64,000 bases of DNA from Rhizomicrobium sp. (GCA_037200985.1 JBBCGJ010000001.1:3696756-3760755), one strand, 5' to 3'. Positions 8,651-17,724 are shown, numbered from the stretch's first letter. The notes: generated from the sequence alone by a model not told the origin. Numbers and translations are program-made.

Positions 8651-8952
8651 CGTCTATCGGTAGCGCAAAGCGATGAGGGAATGATTGACTGCGTCCGGTG
8701 AACGCGGCTCGGCGGCGGAACCCGGATGAACCGCCGCGTTTCGGGCGAGACGGTTAACAATGCGCCGATATTAATCCTGACGCATGTTCCCGGCCGGCCA
8801 TTCCGTTCGATATCGGTACATGTCCCGGATCGTGAGGATTGCGAGTTTAATCCGTCGTTAAGCCAGCCGCACTAGACTCACGGCTGTCCAGGTTGGTCTC
8901 TCGCAATTGATGCTGGCCGGACGTCCAAGGGTGTCATTTTGTGGAGGCTTTC
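8651..8952. other. intergenic regulatory region between membrane protein gene and flp
   Basis: About 300 bp without a supported gene. It is more AT-rich than its flanks and holds one complete CtrA-type box at 8847-8861. It should contain the promoters for the divergent membrane-protein gene and for the flp-cpa operon. I looked for a sigma-54 signature and did not find an acceptable one. Confidence 0.6.
8847..8861 (+). promoter_or_regulatory. CtrA-type box upstream of flp pilin
   Basis: The sequence is TTAA, seven bases, TTAA, which matches the full consensus for the cell-cycle regulator CtrA. It lies about 91 nt upstream of the flp start codon. In Caulobacter the pilin gene pilA is a known CtrA target, so position and gene content agree. 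Binding is inferred. Confidence 0.6.
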
Positions 8953-9117
8953 ATGAACAATCTTTTCGCTCGCTTCGTGCGTGACGAATCCGGCGCGACG
9001 GCCATCGAGTACGGCCTCATCGCGGCGCTCATCGCCGTCGTCATCATCGGTGCCGTTCAGGTCGTGGGTACCAACCTGTCGACCACCTTCACCACGGTGT
9101 CGGGCAAGATCAAGTAA
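8953..9117 (+). CDS. flp: Flp family type IVb pilin
   Basis: Major pilin subunit of the Tad pilus. The 54-residue product reads MNNLFARFVRDESG followed by ATAIEYGLIAALIAVVIIGA. The conserved glutamate-tyrosine pair and the preceding glycine mark the prepilin peptidase site, predicted between Gly14 and Ala15; the mature pilin is therefore about 40 residues, normal for Flp. A GGAGG ribosome-binding site lies 5-6 nt before the ATG. It is followed 88 bp later by the prepilin peptidase gene cpaA. Its expression is probably controlled by the CtrA box upstream. Confidence 0.95.
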   Translation: MNNLFARFVRDESGATAIEYGLIAALIAVVIIGAVQVVGTNLSTTFTTVSGKIK

Positions 9118-9205
9118 ACGTTCGCGCTCTTTGGCACGGACGTCTGGCGTGCGGCCGTTCCCGCCTGGGCGCGGCCGCTCGCATGCCTCTTGAACGGGAA
9201 AGCGG

Positions 9206-9715
9206 ATGGCTGCCGAGCTTCTCGTCCTGATCGTGCTGCCCGCCCTTCTGGCGCTCGCGGCCGGCTGGGACCTTGCCAGCTTCACCATCCCCAACTTCCT
9301 CCAGCTCGCCCTGATCGCCGCCTTCGCGGCGTTCGTGATCTTCGCCGGCCTGTCGCCCGCCGCGATCGGCGGCCACCTGCTGGCCGGCTTCGTCGGCCTC
9401 GCGGTCGGCTTCACGCTGTTCGCGCTTGGCTATGTCGGCGGCGGCGACGCGAAGCTGTTCGCCTGCGTCGTGCTGTGGATGGGATTCCGCAACCTGCTCG
9501 ACTACGCGCTCGTCGCCGCGGTGATGGGCGGAGGCCTCAGCCTTCTCATCATCGCGATGCGGCGGCTGCCGCTTCCCGTCTTTCTCGGCTCGCAGCACTG
9601 GATCGCGCGCCTGCACGACGCCAAGGCCGGCATCCCGTACGGCGTGGCGCTCGCCGCCGGTGCCTTCCTCGTTCTTCCGCAGACGGAAATTTTCAAAATC
9701 GCCGCCGCGATCTAG
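9206..9715 (+). CDS. cpaA: prepilin peptidase CpaA (A24 family)
   Basis: Inner-membrane aspartic peptidase that cleaves the Flp prepilin and the TadE/TadG-type pseudopilins. The 169-residue length fits the small TadV/CpaA type without an N-terminal methylase domain. The two catalytic aspartates are visible: Asp22 in the motif WDLASFTIPN and Asp81 in GGGDAKLF. Four to six membrane segments cover most of the protein. It sits between the pilin gene and cpaB, as in other tad loci. The ATG at 9206 lies 88 bp after flp. Confidence 0.9.
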   Translation: MAAELLVLIVLPALLALAAGWDLASFTIPNFLQLALIAAFAAFVIFAGLSPAAIGGHLLAGFVGLAVGFTLFALGYVGGGDAKLFACVVLWMGFRNLLDYALVAAVMGGGLSLLIIAMRRLPLPVFLGSQHWIARLHDAKAGIPYGVALAAGAFLVLPQTEIFKIAAAI

Positions 9716-9764
9716 CGGCACGCATCCTCGATCGCGCGCCATGATTCGCTTGCACGGCTTTATG

Positions 9765-9779
9765 TTAAGCAAATTCTAA
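9765..9779 (+). promoter_or_regulatory. CtrA-like box upstream of cpaB
   Basis: The sequence is TTAA, seven bases, CTAA, one mismatch from the CtrA consensus. It lies in the short gap between cpaA and cpaB, about 40 nt before the cpaB start, so it could drive or repress a second promoter for cpaB-cpaF-tadBC. Confidence 0.45.
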
Positions 9780-9819
9780 AGGGTTCGTGGTCGGATCGCA
9801 CCCAAAGGAGTTTGGGCTC

Positions 9820-10632
9820 ATGAACATGCCGCGCATGCTGGTTCTCGGTCTCGCCGTCGTCGCCGCGGTCGCCGCCGTGCTGATCGTCCGCGGTCTGATG
9901 GGCGGCGGCACGCCGCAGGTCCAGGCGATGCTGCCCAGGCCGCAGGTCGTCACGAGCGAAGTGCTCGTCGCGTCCGTGCCGCTCCAGCCCGGCCAGCCGC
10001 TCGACGCGTCGCTGGTGCGCTGGCAGACATGGCCGAAATCCGACATCGATTCGAGCTTCCTCACCCATGAAGACACGCCCAACCTCCAGGCCGCGCTCGC
10101 CGGCACGGTGGTGCGCGCGCCGATGGTGGCGGGCGAGCCGTTGACGGCGACGAAGTTCGTGCATGGCGACGCGGCGGGCTTCATGGCCGCCACGCTTCAG
10201 CCCGGCATGCGCGCGGTGTCGATCCCGATCGCCACCGAATCCGGCGCCGGCGGTTTCATCCTGCCGAACGACCGCGTCGATCTTCTGATGACCGAGCAGA
10301 TCTCCGACACGCCGCGCCGCTTCCGCGCCCGCATCGTGCTCACCAATATCCGCGTGCTGGCGATGGACCAGACCTACAAGCAGGACAAGGACCAGAAAGT
10401 GGTCCTGGCCAAGACCGCGACGCTCGAATTGTCGTCCGACCAGGCGCGCACCGTGGTGAAGGCGCAGGCCGGCGGCCCGCTCAGCCTGGCGCTGCGCGCG
10501 CTCGGCGACAACTCCAAGCCGACGCCGATGGCGGCCAATCAGGCGAACGACGACGACGGGCCGGACGGCAGCGGCGTCACCGTCATCCGCTTCGGCGTGG
10601 TCCCGAACGGCGCGAACGGAAGGAAAGAGTGA
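9820..10632 (+). CDS. cpaB: Flp pilus assembly protein CpaB (RcpC)
   Basis: Periplasmic assembly protein that works with the CpaC secretin. The 270-residue product begins with an N-terminal membrane anchor (MLVLGLAVVAAVAAVLIV), then a SAF-like domain (VVTSEVLVASVPLQPGQPL near residue 50) and the family motif GMRAVSIPI near 126 with GFILPNDRVDLLMT. The ATG at 9820 is chosen because AAAGGAG lies 9 nt upstream; an upstream in-frame start at 9787 has no such site. The stop overlaps the cpaC start region. Confidence 0.92.
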   Translation: MNMPRMLVLGLAVVAAVAAVLIVRGLMGGGTPQVQAMLPRPQVVTSEVLVASVPLQPGQPLDASLVRWQTWPKSDIDSSFLTHEDTPNLQAALAGTVVRAPMVAGEPLTATKFVHGDAAGFMAATLQPGMRAVSIPIATESGAGGFILPNDRVDLLMTEQISDTPRRFRARIVLTNIRVLAMDQTYKQDKDQKVVLAKTATLELSSDQARTVVKAQAGGPLSLALRALGDNSKPTPMAANQANDDDGPDGSGVTVIRFGVVPNGANGRKE

Positions 10633-10634
10633 CG

Positions 10635-12125
10635 ATGCGCAATATCCTTCTCGGGCTCGCCCTGGCCGCGCTCGGCCTCCTGGCCGGCAGCGCCGTCGCC
10701 GCGCCGCCTTCCGACGGCGCCGTGCGCGTCATCTCGATCAATACCAGGAACGGCACCGTCAGCCAGCGCATCGTGCTGTCGACCAACAAGGCCGTCGTGG
10801 TGCAGCTCGACGCCGACGCGCGCGACGTGCTGGTGTCGAGCCCCGACATCGTCGACGCCGTGGTGCGCAACCCGCGCCGCATCTTCCTGCTCGCGCTCAA
10901 GACCGGACAGACCAACGCCTTCTTCTTCGACGCCGCCGGCCGCCAGCTCGCCTCGATCGACATCCGCGTCGAGAAGGACACGACCGATCTCGGCACGATG
11001 CTCCGCAACGACATGCCCGACGCGAACATCAAGGTCGCGTCGATGAACGACAATGTGGTGCTGACCGGCACCGTCGCCAGCGCGCAGGAATCCGCCCGCG
11101 CCCAGGACGTCGCGGCGCGCTTCGCGGGCGACCCGCTCAAGGTCGTGAACATGCTTCGGGTCGCGGCCAGCGAGCAGGTGATGCTGCGCGTCCGCATCTC
11201 GGAGATGCAGCGAAACATCGCCAAGCAGTTCGGCGTCGATATCGCCAGCGCCGCCATCGTCGCCGGCGTGCCGATGGTGGGCTCCTCCGCGCCCGCCTTC
11301 GGGCTCACGGGACGCGCGCTCAACGACCTGACCGGCGGCCAGATCGGCCAGATCTGCAACGGCGCCACCGGCAGCACCGTGCAGAACCCGCTCACCGTGT
11401 TCCAGCAGGGCGGCAGCTGCAGTCTCCAGCCCAACAATCTGCAGGGCGCCCTGCAGGCGCTGGAGCAGGTCGGCCTGGTGCACACGCTGGCCGAACCCAA
11501 TCTCACCGCGGTGTCGGGCGAGACCGCCAAGTTCCTCGCCGGCGGCGAATTCCCGGTTCCGGTCGCTAAGGACAACCAGGGCAATGTCACCGTCGAGTTC
11601 AAGCAGTTCGGCGTCGGCCTGTCCTTCACGCCCGTCGTGCTGAGCGCCGGGCGCATCTCGCTTCAGGTCTCCACCGAGGTCAGCGAGCTCACCAACACCG
11701 GCGCCTTCACGCTGCAGGGCACGACGACGGCCCAGGGCCTGACGATCCCGGCGCTGTCGGTGCGCCGCGCCCAGACCACGGTCGAGCTTCCCTCGGGCGG
11801 CAGCTTCGCCATCGCCGGCCTGATGCAGCACAATTCCAAGCAGGTGCTTCAGGCGCTGCCCGGCGTGAAGGATCTTCCGATCCTGGGCGCGCTGTTCCGC
11901 AGCCGCGACTTCCAGAACGACGAGTCGGAGCTGGTGATCGTCATCACGGCCTATCTCGTCACGCCGACCGCGATGGCCAATATCGCGCTGCCGACCGACG
12001 GATTCCTCTCGCCGACCGATCCGGAGACCATCCTGCTCGGCCGTCTCAACGCCGTCCACGACAACAAGCCCGCCGGTACCGCGAAGCCCAACGCTTCGTC
12101 CGGCGTCGGCTTCATCATCCAATAG
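10635..12125 (+). CDS. cpaC: Tad pilus outer-membrane secretin CpaC (RcpA)
   Basis: Forms the outer-membrane channel for the Flp pilus. The roughly 496-residue product has a signal peptide (about residues 1-24, ending AVAAPP), a pilus N-terminal domain with VVVQLDADARDVLVSSPDIVDAVV, a BON domain around residues 115-165 (VVLTGTVASAQE), and a C-terminal secretin domain with EPNLTAVSGETAKFLAGGEF and VELPSGGSFAIAGLM. An ATG at 10635 and a GTG at 10629 (which overlaps the cpaB stop as GTGA) are both possible starts; only two residues differ. Co-transcribed with cpaB and cpaD. Confidence 0.95.
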   Translation: MRNILLGLALAALGLLAGSAVAAPPSDGAVRVISINTRNGTVSQRIVLSTNKAVVVQLDADARDVLVSSPDIVDAVVRNPRRIFLLALKTGQTNAFFFDAAGRQLASIDIRVEKDTTDLGTMLRNDMPDANIKVASMNDNVVLTGTVASAQESARAQDVAARFAGDPLKVVNMLRVAASEQVMLRVRISEMQRNIAKQFGVDIASAAIVAGVPMVGSSAPAFGLTGRALNDLTGGQIGQICNGATGSTVQNPLTVFQQGGSCSLQPNNLQGALQALEQVGLVHTLAEPNLTAVSGETAKFLAGGEFPVPVAKDNQGNVTVEFKQFGVGLSFTPVVLSAGRISLQVSTEVSELTNTGAFTLQGTTTAQGLTIPALSVRRAQTTVELPSGGSFAIAGLMQHNSKQVLQALPGVKDLPILGALFRSRDFQNDESELVIVITAYLVTPTAMANIALPTDGFLSPTDPETILLGRLNAVHDNKPAGTAKPNASSGVGFIIQ

Positions 12126-12136
12126 GGAAATTTGCG

Positions 12137-12817
12137 ATGGTGCCCAACGCCAAGGATTTTCTGAAGCTCGCGTCGCTCCTCGCCGTCCTCGCGGCGGGAA
12201 GCTGCGCCGCGCCGATCAACGATGCGAATATCGGCCTGCTCGACGATCCGGCCGTCAACCATCCGATCCAGGTCCAGCCGAACTTCCACACGATCAGCCT
12301 GCCCTTCTCGGGCAACGATGCCGGCCTGATGCCGGACGATTCGCAGCATTTCGACGCGTTCGTCGCCGGCTATGTCCAGCACGGCAACGGCGCGATCTCG
12401 ATCGCGGCGCCGGCCGGCCGCGACGCCTCGGCGGCCATCGAATATTTCGGCGAGCGCCTGGCCTCGGCCGGCGTGCCGCGCGACCGCATCCTGGTGGGCA
12501 CGCGCGACGGCGGCGACGGCAAGGTCGAGCTCGGCTATATCGGCTATGACGCGACGACCGCGCCCTGCGGCGACTGGTCGGCGAATTACGGCGATACCGC
12601 CTCCAACCGCGTCTCGCCCAATCTCGGCTGCGCCACCCAGCACAACCTCGCCGCCCAGATCGCCGATCCGCGCGACCTCGTCGCGCCGCAGCCGATGGGC
12701 GCGGGCGACGCCGCGCGCCGCGCCACCGTCTACAGCAATTACCGGGACGGCAAGCCGACCGGCGCCACGCTCACGCCGGAACAGTCGGGCGCCGTCGCCG
12801 ACGTGAACAAGCAATAG
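12137..12817 (+). CDS. cpaD: pilus assembly lipoprotein CpaD
   Basis: Outer-membrane-associated assembly factor of the Flp pilus. The 226-residue product has a lipoprotein-like signal (LASLLAVLAAGSC, acylated cysteine near residue 23) and the CpaD family pattern with HTISLPFSGNDAG, ILVGTRDG and a C-terminal NLGCATQHNLAAQIADPRDL motif. The last motif is diagnostic for this family. The ATG at 12137 follows AGGGAAA. It lies between cpaC and cpaE, with gaps of 11 and 8 bp. Confidence 0.9.
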   Translation: MVPNAKDFLKLASLLAVLAAGSCAAPINDANIGLLDDPAVNHPIQVQPNFHTISLPFSGNDAGLMPDDSQHFDAFVAGYVQHGNGAISIAAPAGRDASAAIEYFGERLASAGVPRDRILVGTRDGGDGKVELGYIGYDATTAPCGDWSANYGDTASNRVSPNLGCATQHNLAAQIADPRDLVAPQPMGAGDAARRATVYSNYRDGKPTGATLTPEQSGAVADVNKQ

Positions 12818-12825
12818 GATTCGTC

Positions 12826-14079
12826 ATGGTGAAACACGCACCGGAACCGGAAGAGGCCTTCGGCGCCGCGCCGCACGAGCGGCCGGTGCCGCGCATCTCC
12901 ATCGACGCCTTCGTCGAATTCCCCGATACCGGCGCCGCGCTGCAGCGGGCCGGCGCTGACCGCCGTCTCGCCAAGGCGCATATGAACGTCCAGCTCGGCG
13001 GCATCAATGCCGCGATCGAGCACTTCCAGGGCCAGGTCACGCCCAATCTTCTCGTCGTCGAGACCCGCCTCAACGGCCAGGCGGCGCTGCAGGAGCTCGA
13101 CCGGCTGGCCGAGGTCTGCGATCCCTCCTCGAAGGTCATCGTGGTCGGCCGCGTCAACGACGTCGAGCTCTATCGCGAGCTGATGCGCCGCGGCGCCTCG
13201 GAATATCTCGTCGCCCCGCTCAACCCGCTGCACCTGATCGAGGTGATCTCCGGCCTCTACACCGATCCGGAGGCCGCTCCCATCGGCCGCATCGTGACCT
13301 TCGTCGGCGCGCGCGGCGGCGTGGGCTCCTCCTCGCTGTCGCACAATGTCGGCTGGTGCATCGCCGAGGAATTGCGCATCAACACCACCATCGTCGATCT
13401 CGACCTGCCCTTCGGCACCACCGGCCTCGATTTCAACGACGAGCCGAGCCAGGGCGTCGCCGACGCGCTCTCCGCGCCCGAACGCCTCGACGACGTGCTG
13501 CTCGACCGGCTCCTCGTGAAACGTGGCGACCATCTGTCGATCTTCTCGACCGCGGCGCAGATCGACCGCGACTACGAGGCGGCCACCGACGCCTATGAAT
13601 CGGTGCTCGACGCGGTGCGCCAGTCCACGCCCTGCGTCATCGTCGACGTGCCGCATCTGTGGACGCCCTGGATCAAGGCCACGCTCGTCAGCGCCGACGA
13701 CATTGTCCTGGTCGCCACGCCCGATCTCGCGAGCCTGCGCAACACCAAGAACCTGGTCGAGATCCTGCGCCAGAGCCGCGCGAACGACTCGCCGCCCCGG
13801 CTCGTCCTGAACCAGGTCGGCGTCGCCAAGCGGCCCGAGATCCCGGTCAAGGACTTCGCCGAGACCATCGGCATCGAGCCGTCCCTCGTCATGGCGTTCG
13901 ATCCCTATCTCTTCGGCCAGGCCGCCAACAACGGCCAGATGCTGAACGAGCTGGCGCCGAAATCGCCGGCCGCCGGCAGCATCCGGCGCCTCGCCGAACT
14001 CGTCACCGGGCGCGTGCCGCAGCCGCTGCAGAAGGCCTCCCCGCTTCTTTCGTTTTTTGCGAGCAAGAAGAGAGCGTAA
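12826..14079 (+). CDS. cpaE: pilus assembly ATPase-like protein CpaE
   Basis: MinD/ParA-like protein that localises the pilus machinery. The 417-residue product has an N-terminal receiver-like domain (about residues 20-140, with LLVVETRL and GASEYLVAPL, but no clear phosphoacceptor aspartate) and a C-terminal P-loop domain starting IVTFVGARGGVGSSSL near residue 157. The signature lysine of a normal MinD P-loop (KGGxGKT) is missing, as it often is in CpaE. Switch-like VDLDLPFGTTGLDF and VIVDVPHLWTPW follow. It sits between cpaD and cpaF in the operon. Confidence 0.92.
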   Translation: MVKHAPEPEEAFGAAPHERPVPRISIDAFVEFPDTGAALQRAGADRRLAKAHMNVQLGGINAAIEHFQGQVTPNLLVVETRLNGQAALQELDRLAEVCDPSSKVIVVGRVNDVELYRELMRRGASEYLVAPLNPLHLIEVISGLYTDPEAAPIGRIVTFVGARGGVGSSSLSHNVGWCIAEELRINTTIVDLDLPFGTTGLDFNDEPSQGVADALSAPERLDDVLLDRLLVKRGDHLSIFSTAAQIDRDYEAATDAYESVLDAVRQSTPCVIVDVPHLWTPWIKATLVSADDIVLVATPDLASLRNTKNLVEILRQSRANDSPPRLVLNQVGVAKRPEIPVKDFAETIGIEPSLVMAFDPYLFGQAANNGQMLNELAPKSPAAGSIRRLAELVTGRVPQPLQKASPLLSFFASKKRA

Positions 14080-14082
14080 CCG

Positions 14083-15576
14083 ATGTTCGGCAAGCGCAAC
14101 GCCTCGACGGACGCCGTCGCGCGGACAGCACCTCCCGCGCCGCCGCCGCTCACGCCCGGCGCGCCGCCCAAGGCCCCCGTGGCCGCCGCCGGCGCGCCGC
14201 CGAAGGCGGACGCCCAGGGCGGAAGCGTTCCCCAGCGCAGCGCGCCGCTCCTCGTGACCCCGTCGCCCAAGGCGGGCGCGCGCGCCGTCGCCGACACCCG
14301 CTCGGACGACTACTACCAGATCAAGTCGACGATCTTCTCCGCGCTGATCGACACCATCGATCTGGCCCAGCTCGCCCAGCTCGATCCGGATTCGGCGCGC
14401 GAGGAAATCCGCGACATCGTCAACGAGATCATCTCGATCAAGTCCGTGGTGATGTCGATCGCCGAGCAGGAACACCTGCTGCAGGACATCTGCAACGACG
14501 TGCTCGGCTACGGCCCGCTGGAGCCGCTGCTGGCGCGCGACGACATCTCCGACATCATGGTCAACGGCGCCAACCGCGTCTTCATCGAAGTCGCCGGCAA
14601 GGTGCAGCTCACAAATATCCGCTTCCGCGACAACGCGCAGCTGATGAACATCTGCCAGCGCATCGTCAGCCAGGTCGGCCGCCGCGTCGACGAATCCTCG
14701 CCGATCTGCGACGCGCGCCTGCTCGACGGCTCCCGCGTCAACGTGATCGCGCCGCCGCTGGCGCTCGACGGGCCCACGCTCACCATCCGAAAGTTCAAGA
14801 AGGACAAGCTGACGCTCGACGATCTCGTCAAGTTCGGCTCCATCAGTCCCGCCGGCGCGCGGGTGCTGGCCGTGATCGGCCGCTGCCGCTGCAACGTCCT
14901 GATCTCCGGCGGCACCGGCTCGGGCAAGACCACGCTTCTGAACTGCATGACCGCCTATATCGACGCCGACGAGCGCGTCATCACCTGCGAGGACGCGGCC
15001 GAACTGCAATTGCAGCAGCCCCATGTCGTGCGCCTGGAAACCCGCCCGCCGAACCTCGAAGGCCAGGGCATGATCTCGATGCGCGATCTGGTGCGAAACT
15101 GCCTGCGCATGCGTCCCGAGCGCATCATCGTCGGCGAAGTGCGCGGACCCGAAGCGTTCGACCTGCTCCAGGCGATGAACACCGGCCATGACGGCTCGAT
15201 GGGCACGCTGCACGCCAACAGCCCGCGCGAGGCGATGTCGCGTCTGGAATCCATGATCACCATGGGCGGCTTCCAGCTTCCGACCAAGACGATCCGCGAG
15301 ATGATCGTCGGCTCGATCGACGTCATCCTGCAGGCCGAGCGCCTGCGCGACGGCTCGCGCCGCATCACCAAGGTCACCGAGGTGGTCGGCACCGAGGGCG
15401 AGGTGGTGATCACCCAGGATCTGATGAACTACGAGATTTCCGGCGAGGACGAGACCGGCCGCCTCAAGGGCAAGCATGTCGGCACCGGCATCGTGCGCCC
15501 CAGCTTCTGGGAGCGCGCGCGCTACTACAATCTGGAGCGCGAACTGGCCGAGGCGCTCGACGCGCTGCAGCAGTGA
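14083..15576 (+). CDS. cpaF: pilus assembly/secretion ATPase CpaF (TadA)
   Basis: Hexameric cytoplasmic ATPase that drives pilus assembly. The 497-residue product has a proline/alanine-rich N-terminal tail (about 60 residues), then the type II/IV secretion ATPase domain: Walker A GGTGSGKTT at 276-284, Walker B RIIVGEVRG at 347-355, and the His box TGHDGSMGTLHANSP at 367-381. It starts 3 bp after cpaE and its stop is followed by tadB after 7 bp. Length and motif order are normal. Confidence 0.96.
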   Translation: MFGKRNASTDAVARTAPPAPPPLTPGAPPKAPVAAAGAPPKADAQGGSVPQRSAPLLVTPSPKAGARAVADTRSDDYYQIKSTIFSALIDTIDLAQLAQLDPDSAREEIRDIVNEIISIKSVVMSIAEQEHLLQDICNDVLGYGPLEPLLARDDISDIMVNGANRVFIEVAGKVQLTNIRFRDNAQLMNICQRIVSQVGRRVDESSPICDARLLDGSRVNVIAPPLALDGPTLTIRKFKKDKLTLDDLVKFGSISPAGARVLAVIGRCRCNVLISGGTGSGKTTLLNCMTAYIDADERVITCEDAAELQLQQPHVVRLETRPPNLEGQGMISMRDLVRNCLRMRPERIIVGEVRGPEAFDLLQAMNTGHDGSMGTLHANSPREAMSRLESMITMGGFQLPTKTIREMIVGSIDVILQAERLRDGSRRITKVTEVVGTEGEVVITQDLMNYEISGEDETGRLKGKHVGTGIVRPSFWERARYYNLERELAEALDALQQ

Positions 15577-15583
15577 GGCGCTG

Positions 15584-16549
15584 ATGCTCTATCTCGTCGC
15601 ATTCGCGTTCCTGGTCCTGGCGATGGGCGGCGGCTATTACGCCTTCGCCGGCGGCGACGGCCGCAGCGCGCGGGTCAACGCCATCGCCAAGCCGCAGGCC
15701 GGCGGCCGCGGCGTCAAGGCCCCGGACAGCGCCGCGCTCAAGCGCAAGAACGTCCAGGCGCTGCTCAAGGAAATCGAGGACAAGCAGGCCGAAAAGAAGG
15801 TCAAGATCACGCTCGCCCGGCGCCTTGAACAGGCGGGCCTGCCCAACGTCTCGGTGCGCACCTACTGGATCGTGTCCGGCGCCCTCGCCCTGGTCGCGGC
15901 CATGTTCTGCGTCCTGTCCGGCCAGAGCCTCGTCGTCACCGCGCTGGTCGGCTTCGCCTTCCTGCTCGGCGTGCCGCGCTGGGCCCTGGGCTTCATGAAG
16001 CGGCGCCGCGAAAAGGCCTTCACCAACGAATTCGCCAACGCGATCGACGTCATCGTGCGCAGCGTCAAATCGGGCCTTCCGACCAACGAGGCGCTGCGCA
16101 TCGTCGCGCGCGAGGTGCCCAATCCCTGCGGCGCCGAGTTCAACCGGCTGGTCGAAAGCCTGAAGGTCGGCGTCACGCTCGAACAGGGCGTCAAGAAGAT
16201 GTACGACAGCATGCCGACGCCGGAAGTGAGCTTCTTCGGCATCGTCATGACGATCCAGCAGAAATCCGGCGGCAATCTGTCGGAGGCGCTGGGCAATCTG
16301 TCGTCGGTGCTGCGCGACCGCAAGCGCCTGGTCGGCAAGATCAAGGCGATGTCGTCCGAGGCCAAGGCCTCGGCCGCCATCATCGGTTCGCTGCCGCCGG
16401 GCGTGATGGGCATCGTCTATCTGACGACGCCGGGCTACATCAAGCTCCTGTTCACCGAGCATATGGGCAACCTCATGCTGCTCGGCTGCGTGATCTGGAT
16501 GGCGCTCGGCATCGCGGTGATGCGCAAGATGATCAACTTCAAGAGCTAG
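15584..16549 (+). CDS. tadB: type II secretion F family protein TadB
   Basis: Inner-membrane platform protein of the Tad pilus. I start it at the ATG at 15584, directly after the cpaF stop and preceded by GAGG; an upstream in-frame start would lie inside cpaF. The 321-residue product has an N-terminal membrane helix, a cytoplasmic GSPII_F domain (about 155-285, with EFANAIDVIVRSVKSGLPTNEA shortened to NAIDVIVRSVKSGLPT), and membrane segments near 90-125 and at the C-terminus. It pairs with TadC directly downstream. Confidence 0.92.
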   Translation: MLYLVAFAFLVLAMGGGYYAFAGGDGRSARVNAIAKPQAGGRGVKAPDSAALKRKNVQALLKEIEDKQAEKKVKITLARRLEQAGLPNVSVRTYWIVSGALALVAAMFCVLSGQSLVVTALVGFAFLLGVPRWALGFMKRRREKAFTNEFANAIDVIVRSVKSGLPTNEALRIVAREVPNPCGAEFNRLVESLKVGVTLEQGVKKMYDSMPTPEVSFFGIVMTIQQKSGGNLSEALGNLSSVLRDRKRLVGKIKAMSSEAKASAAIIGSLPPGVMGIVYLTTPGYIKLLFTEHMGNLMLLGCVIWMALGIAVMRKMINFKS

Positions 16550-16561
16550 AGGCGCAAACCT

Positions 16562-17542
16562 GTGCTCAATGTCGGCATCCTCGAGGTTCTGTTCGACAAG
16601 ACCTTCATCGCGACGGCCTGCGCCGCGATCTTCGCCTTCGCGACCATCGTTACGCTGGGCCTGCCGCTCGCCAACCGCGACGGTCTCGGCCAGCGCCTCA
16701 AAGCGGTGTCGCAGCGGCGCGAGGAATTGCGCGCCAAGCATCTGGCGGCGCTCAGCGCCCGGCGCGGTGCGCTGCGCAGCCAGCCGGTCGGCTACATGAA
16801 GACGACGCTCGACCGCTTCAAGCTGGGCAATCTGCTCGAGTCGGAAGACACGCGCGAGAAGCTCTCCAGGGCCGGCTATCGCGGCCAGGGGCCGGTCGTG
16901 ACCTTCATGTTCTTCCGCTTCGTCATGCCGTTCGCGGTGTTCCTGCTGTCGCTGCTCTATCTCTTCGTCATCGCCCATTTCACCTGGACGCCGACGATGA
17001 AGATCACCGTCTCGGTCGGCATGGCGCTGCTCGGCTTCTACCTTCCCGACCTCTTCCTCAACAACAAGATCGCGCGGCGCCAGCAATCGATCATGCGCGC
17101 CTTCCCCGACGCGCTCGACCTGCTGCTGATCTGCGTCGAATCGGGCATGTCGGTCGAGTCCGCGTTCCAGCGCGTCGCCACCGAGATCGGGGCCCAGTCC
17201 GGCGAACTGGCCGAGGAATTCGGCCTGACGACCGCGGAGCTCTCCTACCTGCCGGAGCGCCGGCAGGCGTTCGAGAATCTCGCCACGCGCTGCGGCCATT
17301 CGGGCGTCAAGGCGGTGGCCACCGCGCTCAACCAGGCCGAGAAATACGGCACGCCCATGGGCCAGGCGCTGCGCATCGCGGCGCAGGAAAACCGCGAGCT
17401 GCGCATGTCGGAAGCCGAGCAGAAGGCGGCCTCGCTGCCCGCCAAGCTGACCGTCCCGATGATCATCTTCTTCCTGCCCTGCCTCTTCGTGGTGATCCTC
17501 GGCCCCGCCATCATGAAGATCATGCACCTGACGCATCACTGA
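16562..17542 (+). CDS. tadC: type II secretion F family protein TadC
   Basis: Second inner-membrane platform protein, partner of TadB. The 326-residue product has N-terminal and central membrane segments (about 13-33, 115-165), a cytoplasmic GSPII_F domain with AFPDALDLLLICVESGMSVESA (key part DLLLICVESGMSVE near residue 190) and a C-terminal helix PMIIFFLPCLFVVILGPAI. A GTG at 16562 is the start, preceded by TAGAGG. It is the last gene of the plus-strand pilus operon; a palindromic repeat follows. Confidence 0.92.
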   Translation: MLNVGILEVLFDKTFIATACAAIFAFATIVTLGLPLANRDGLGQRLKAVSQRREELRAKHLAALSARRGALRSQPVGYMKTTLDRFKLGNLLESEDTREKLSRAGYRGQGPVVTFMFFRFVMPFAVFLLSLLYLFVIAHFTWTPTMKITVSVGMALLGFYLPDLFLNNKIARRQQSIMRAFPDALDLLLICVESGMSVESAFQRVATEIGAQSGELAEEFGLTTAELSYLPERRQAFENLATRCGHSGVKAVATALNQAEKYGTPMGQALRIAAQENRELRMSEAEQKAASLPAKLTVPMIIFFLPCLFVVILGPAIMKIMHLTHH

Positions 17543-17609
17543 ATCGCGCACGCTTCGCGATCGGCCCTGTCCGCTGGCGCCGCTCGGTCCGGCTTGAACC
17601 CTCTCGGCC

Positions 17610-17724
17610 GTCATCGCCCGCTTCATGCGGGCGACCCATTTTGGCGGCGGGAAAGATGGCTTGCCCGGACCAGCCGGGCGATGACGGCCCAATTGTGCGG
17701 GCAATTCAAACGAAACGACTCTGG
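17610..17724. repeat. dispersed palindromic repeat (also at 31521)
   Basis: Starts with GTCATCGCCCG and about 70 bases later has its inverse CGGGCGATGAC, so it can form a long hairpin after tadC. About 58 bp are nearly the same as 31521-31580, and both copies end with CGAAACGACTCTGG. This copy carries an extra internal segment. It could act as a transcription end for tadC. The flanking 17543-17821 shows no gene. Confidence 0.65.

Noticed and set aside
8880-8925. Sigma-54 promoter before flp
   Set aside because: The GG and GC elements are not at the needed 10-bp spacing.
12739-15477. A 912-codon open frame on the minus strand across the cpaE-cpaF region
   Set aside because: It is a shadow of strongly recognised plus-strand genes. 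In this GC-rich DNA, opposite frames stay open by codon bias.
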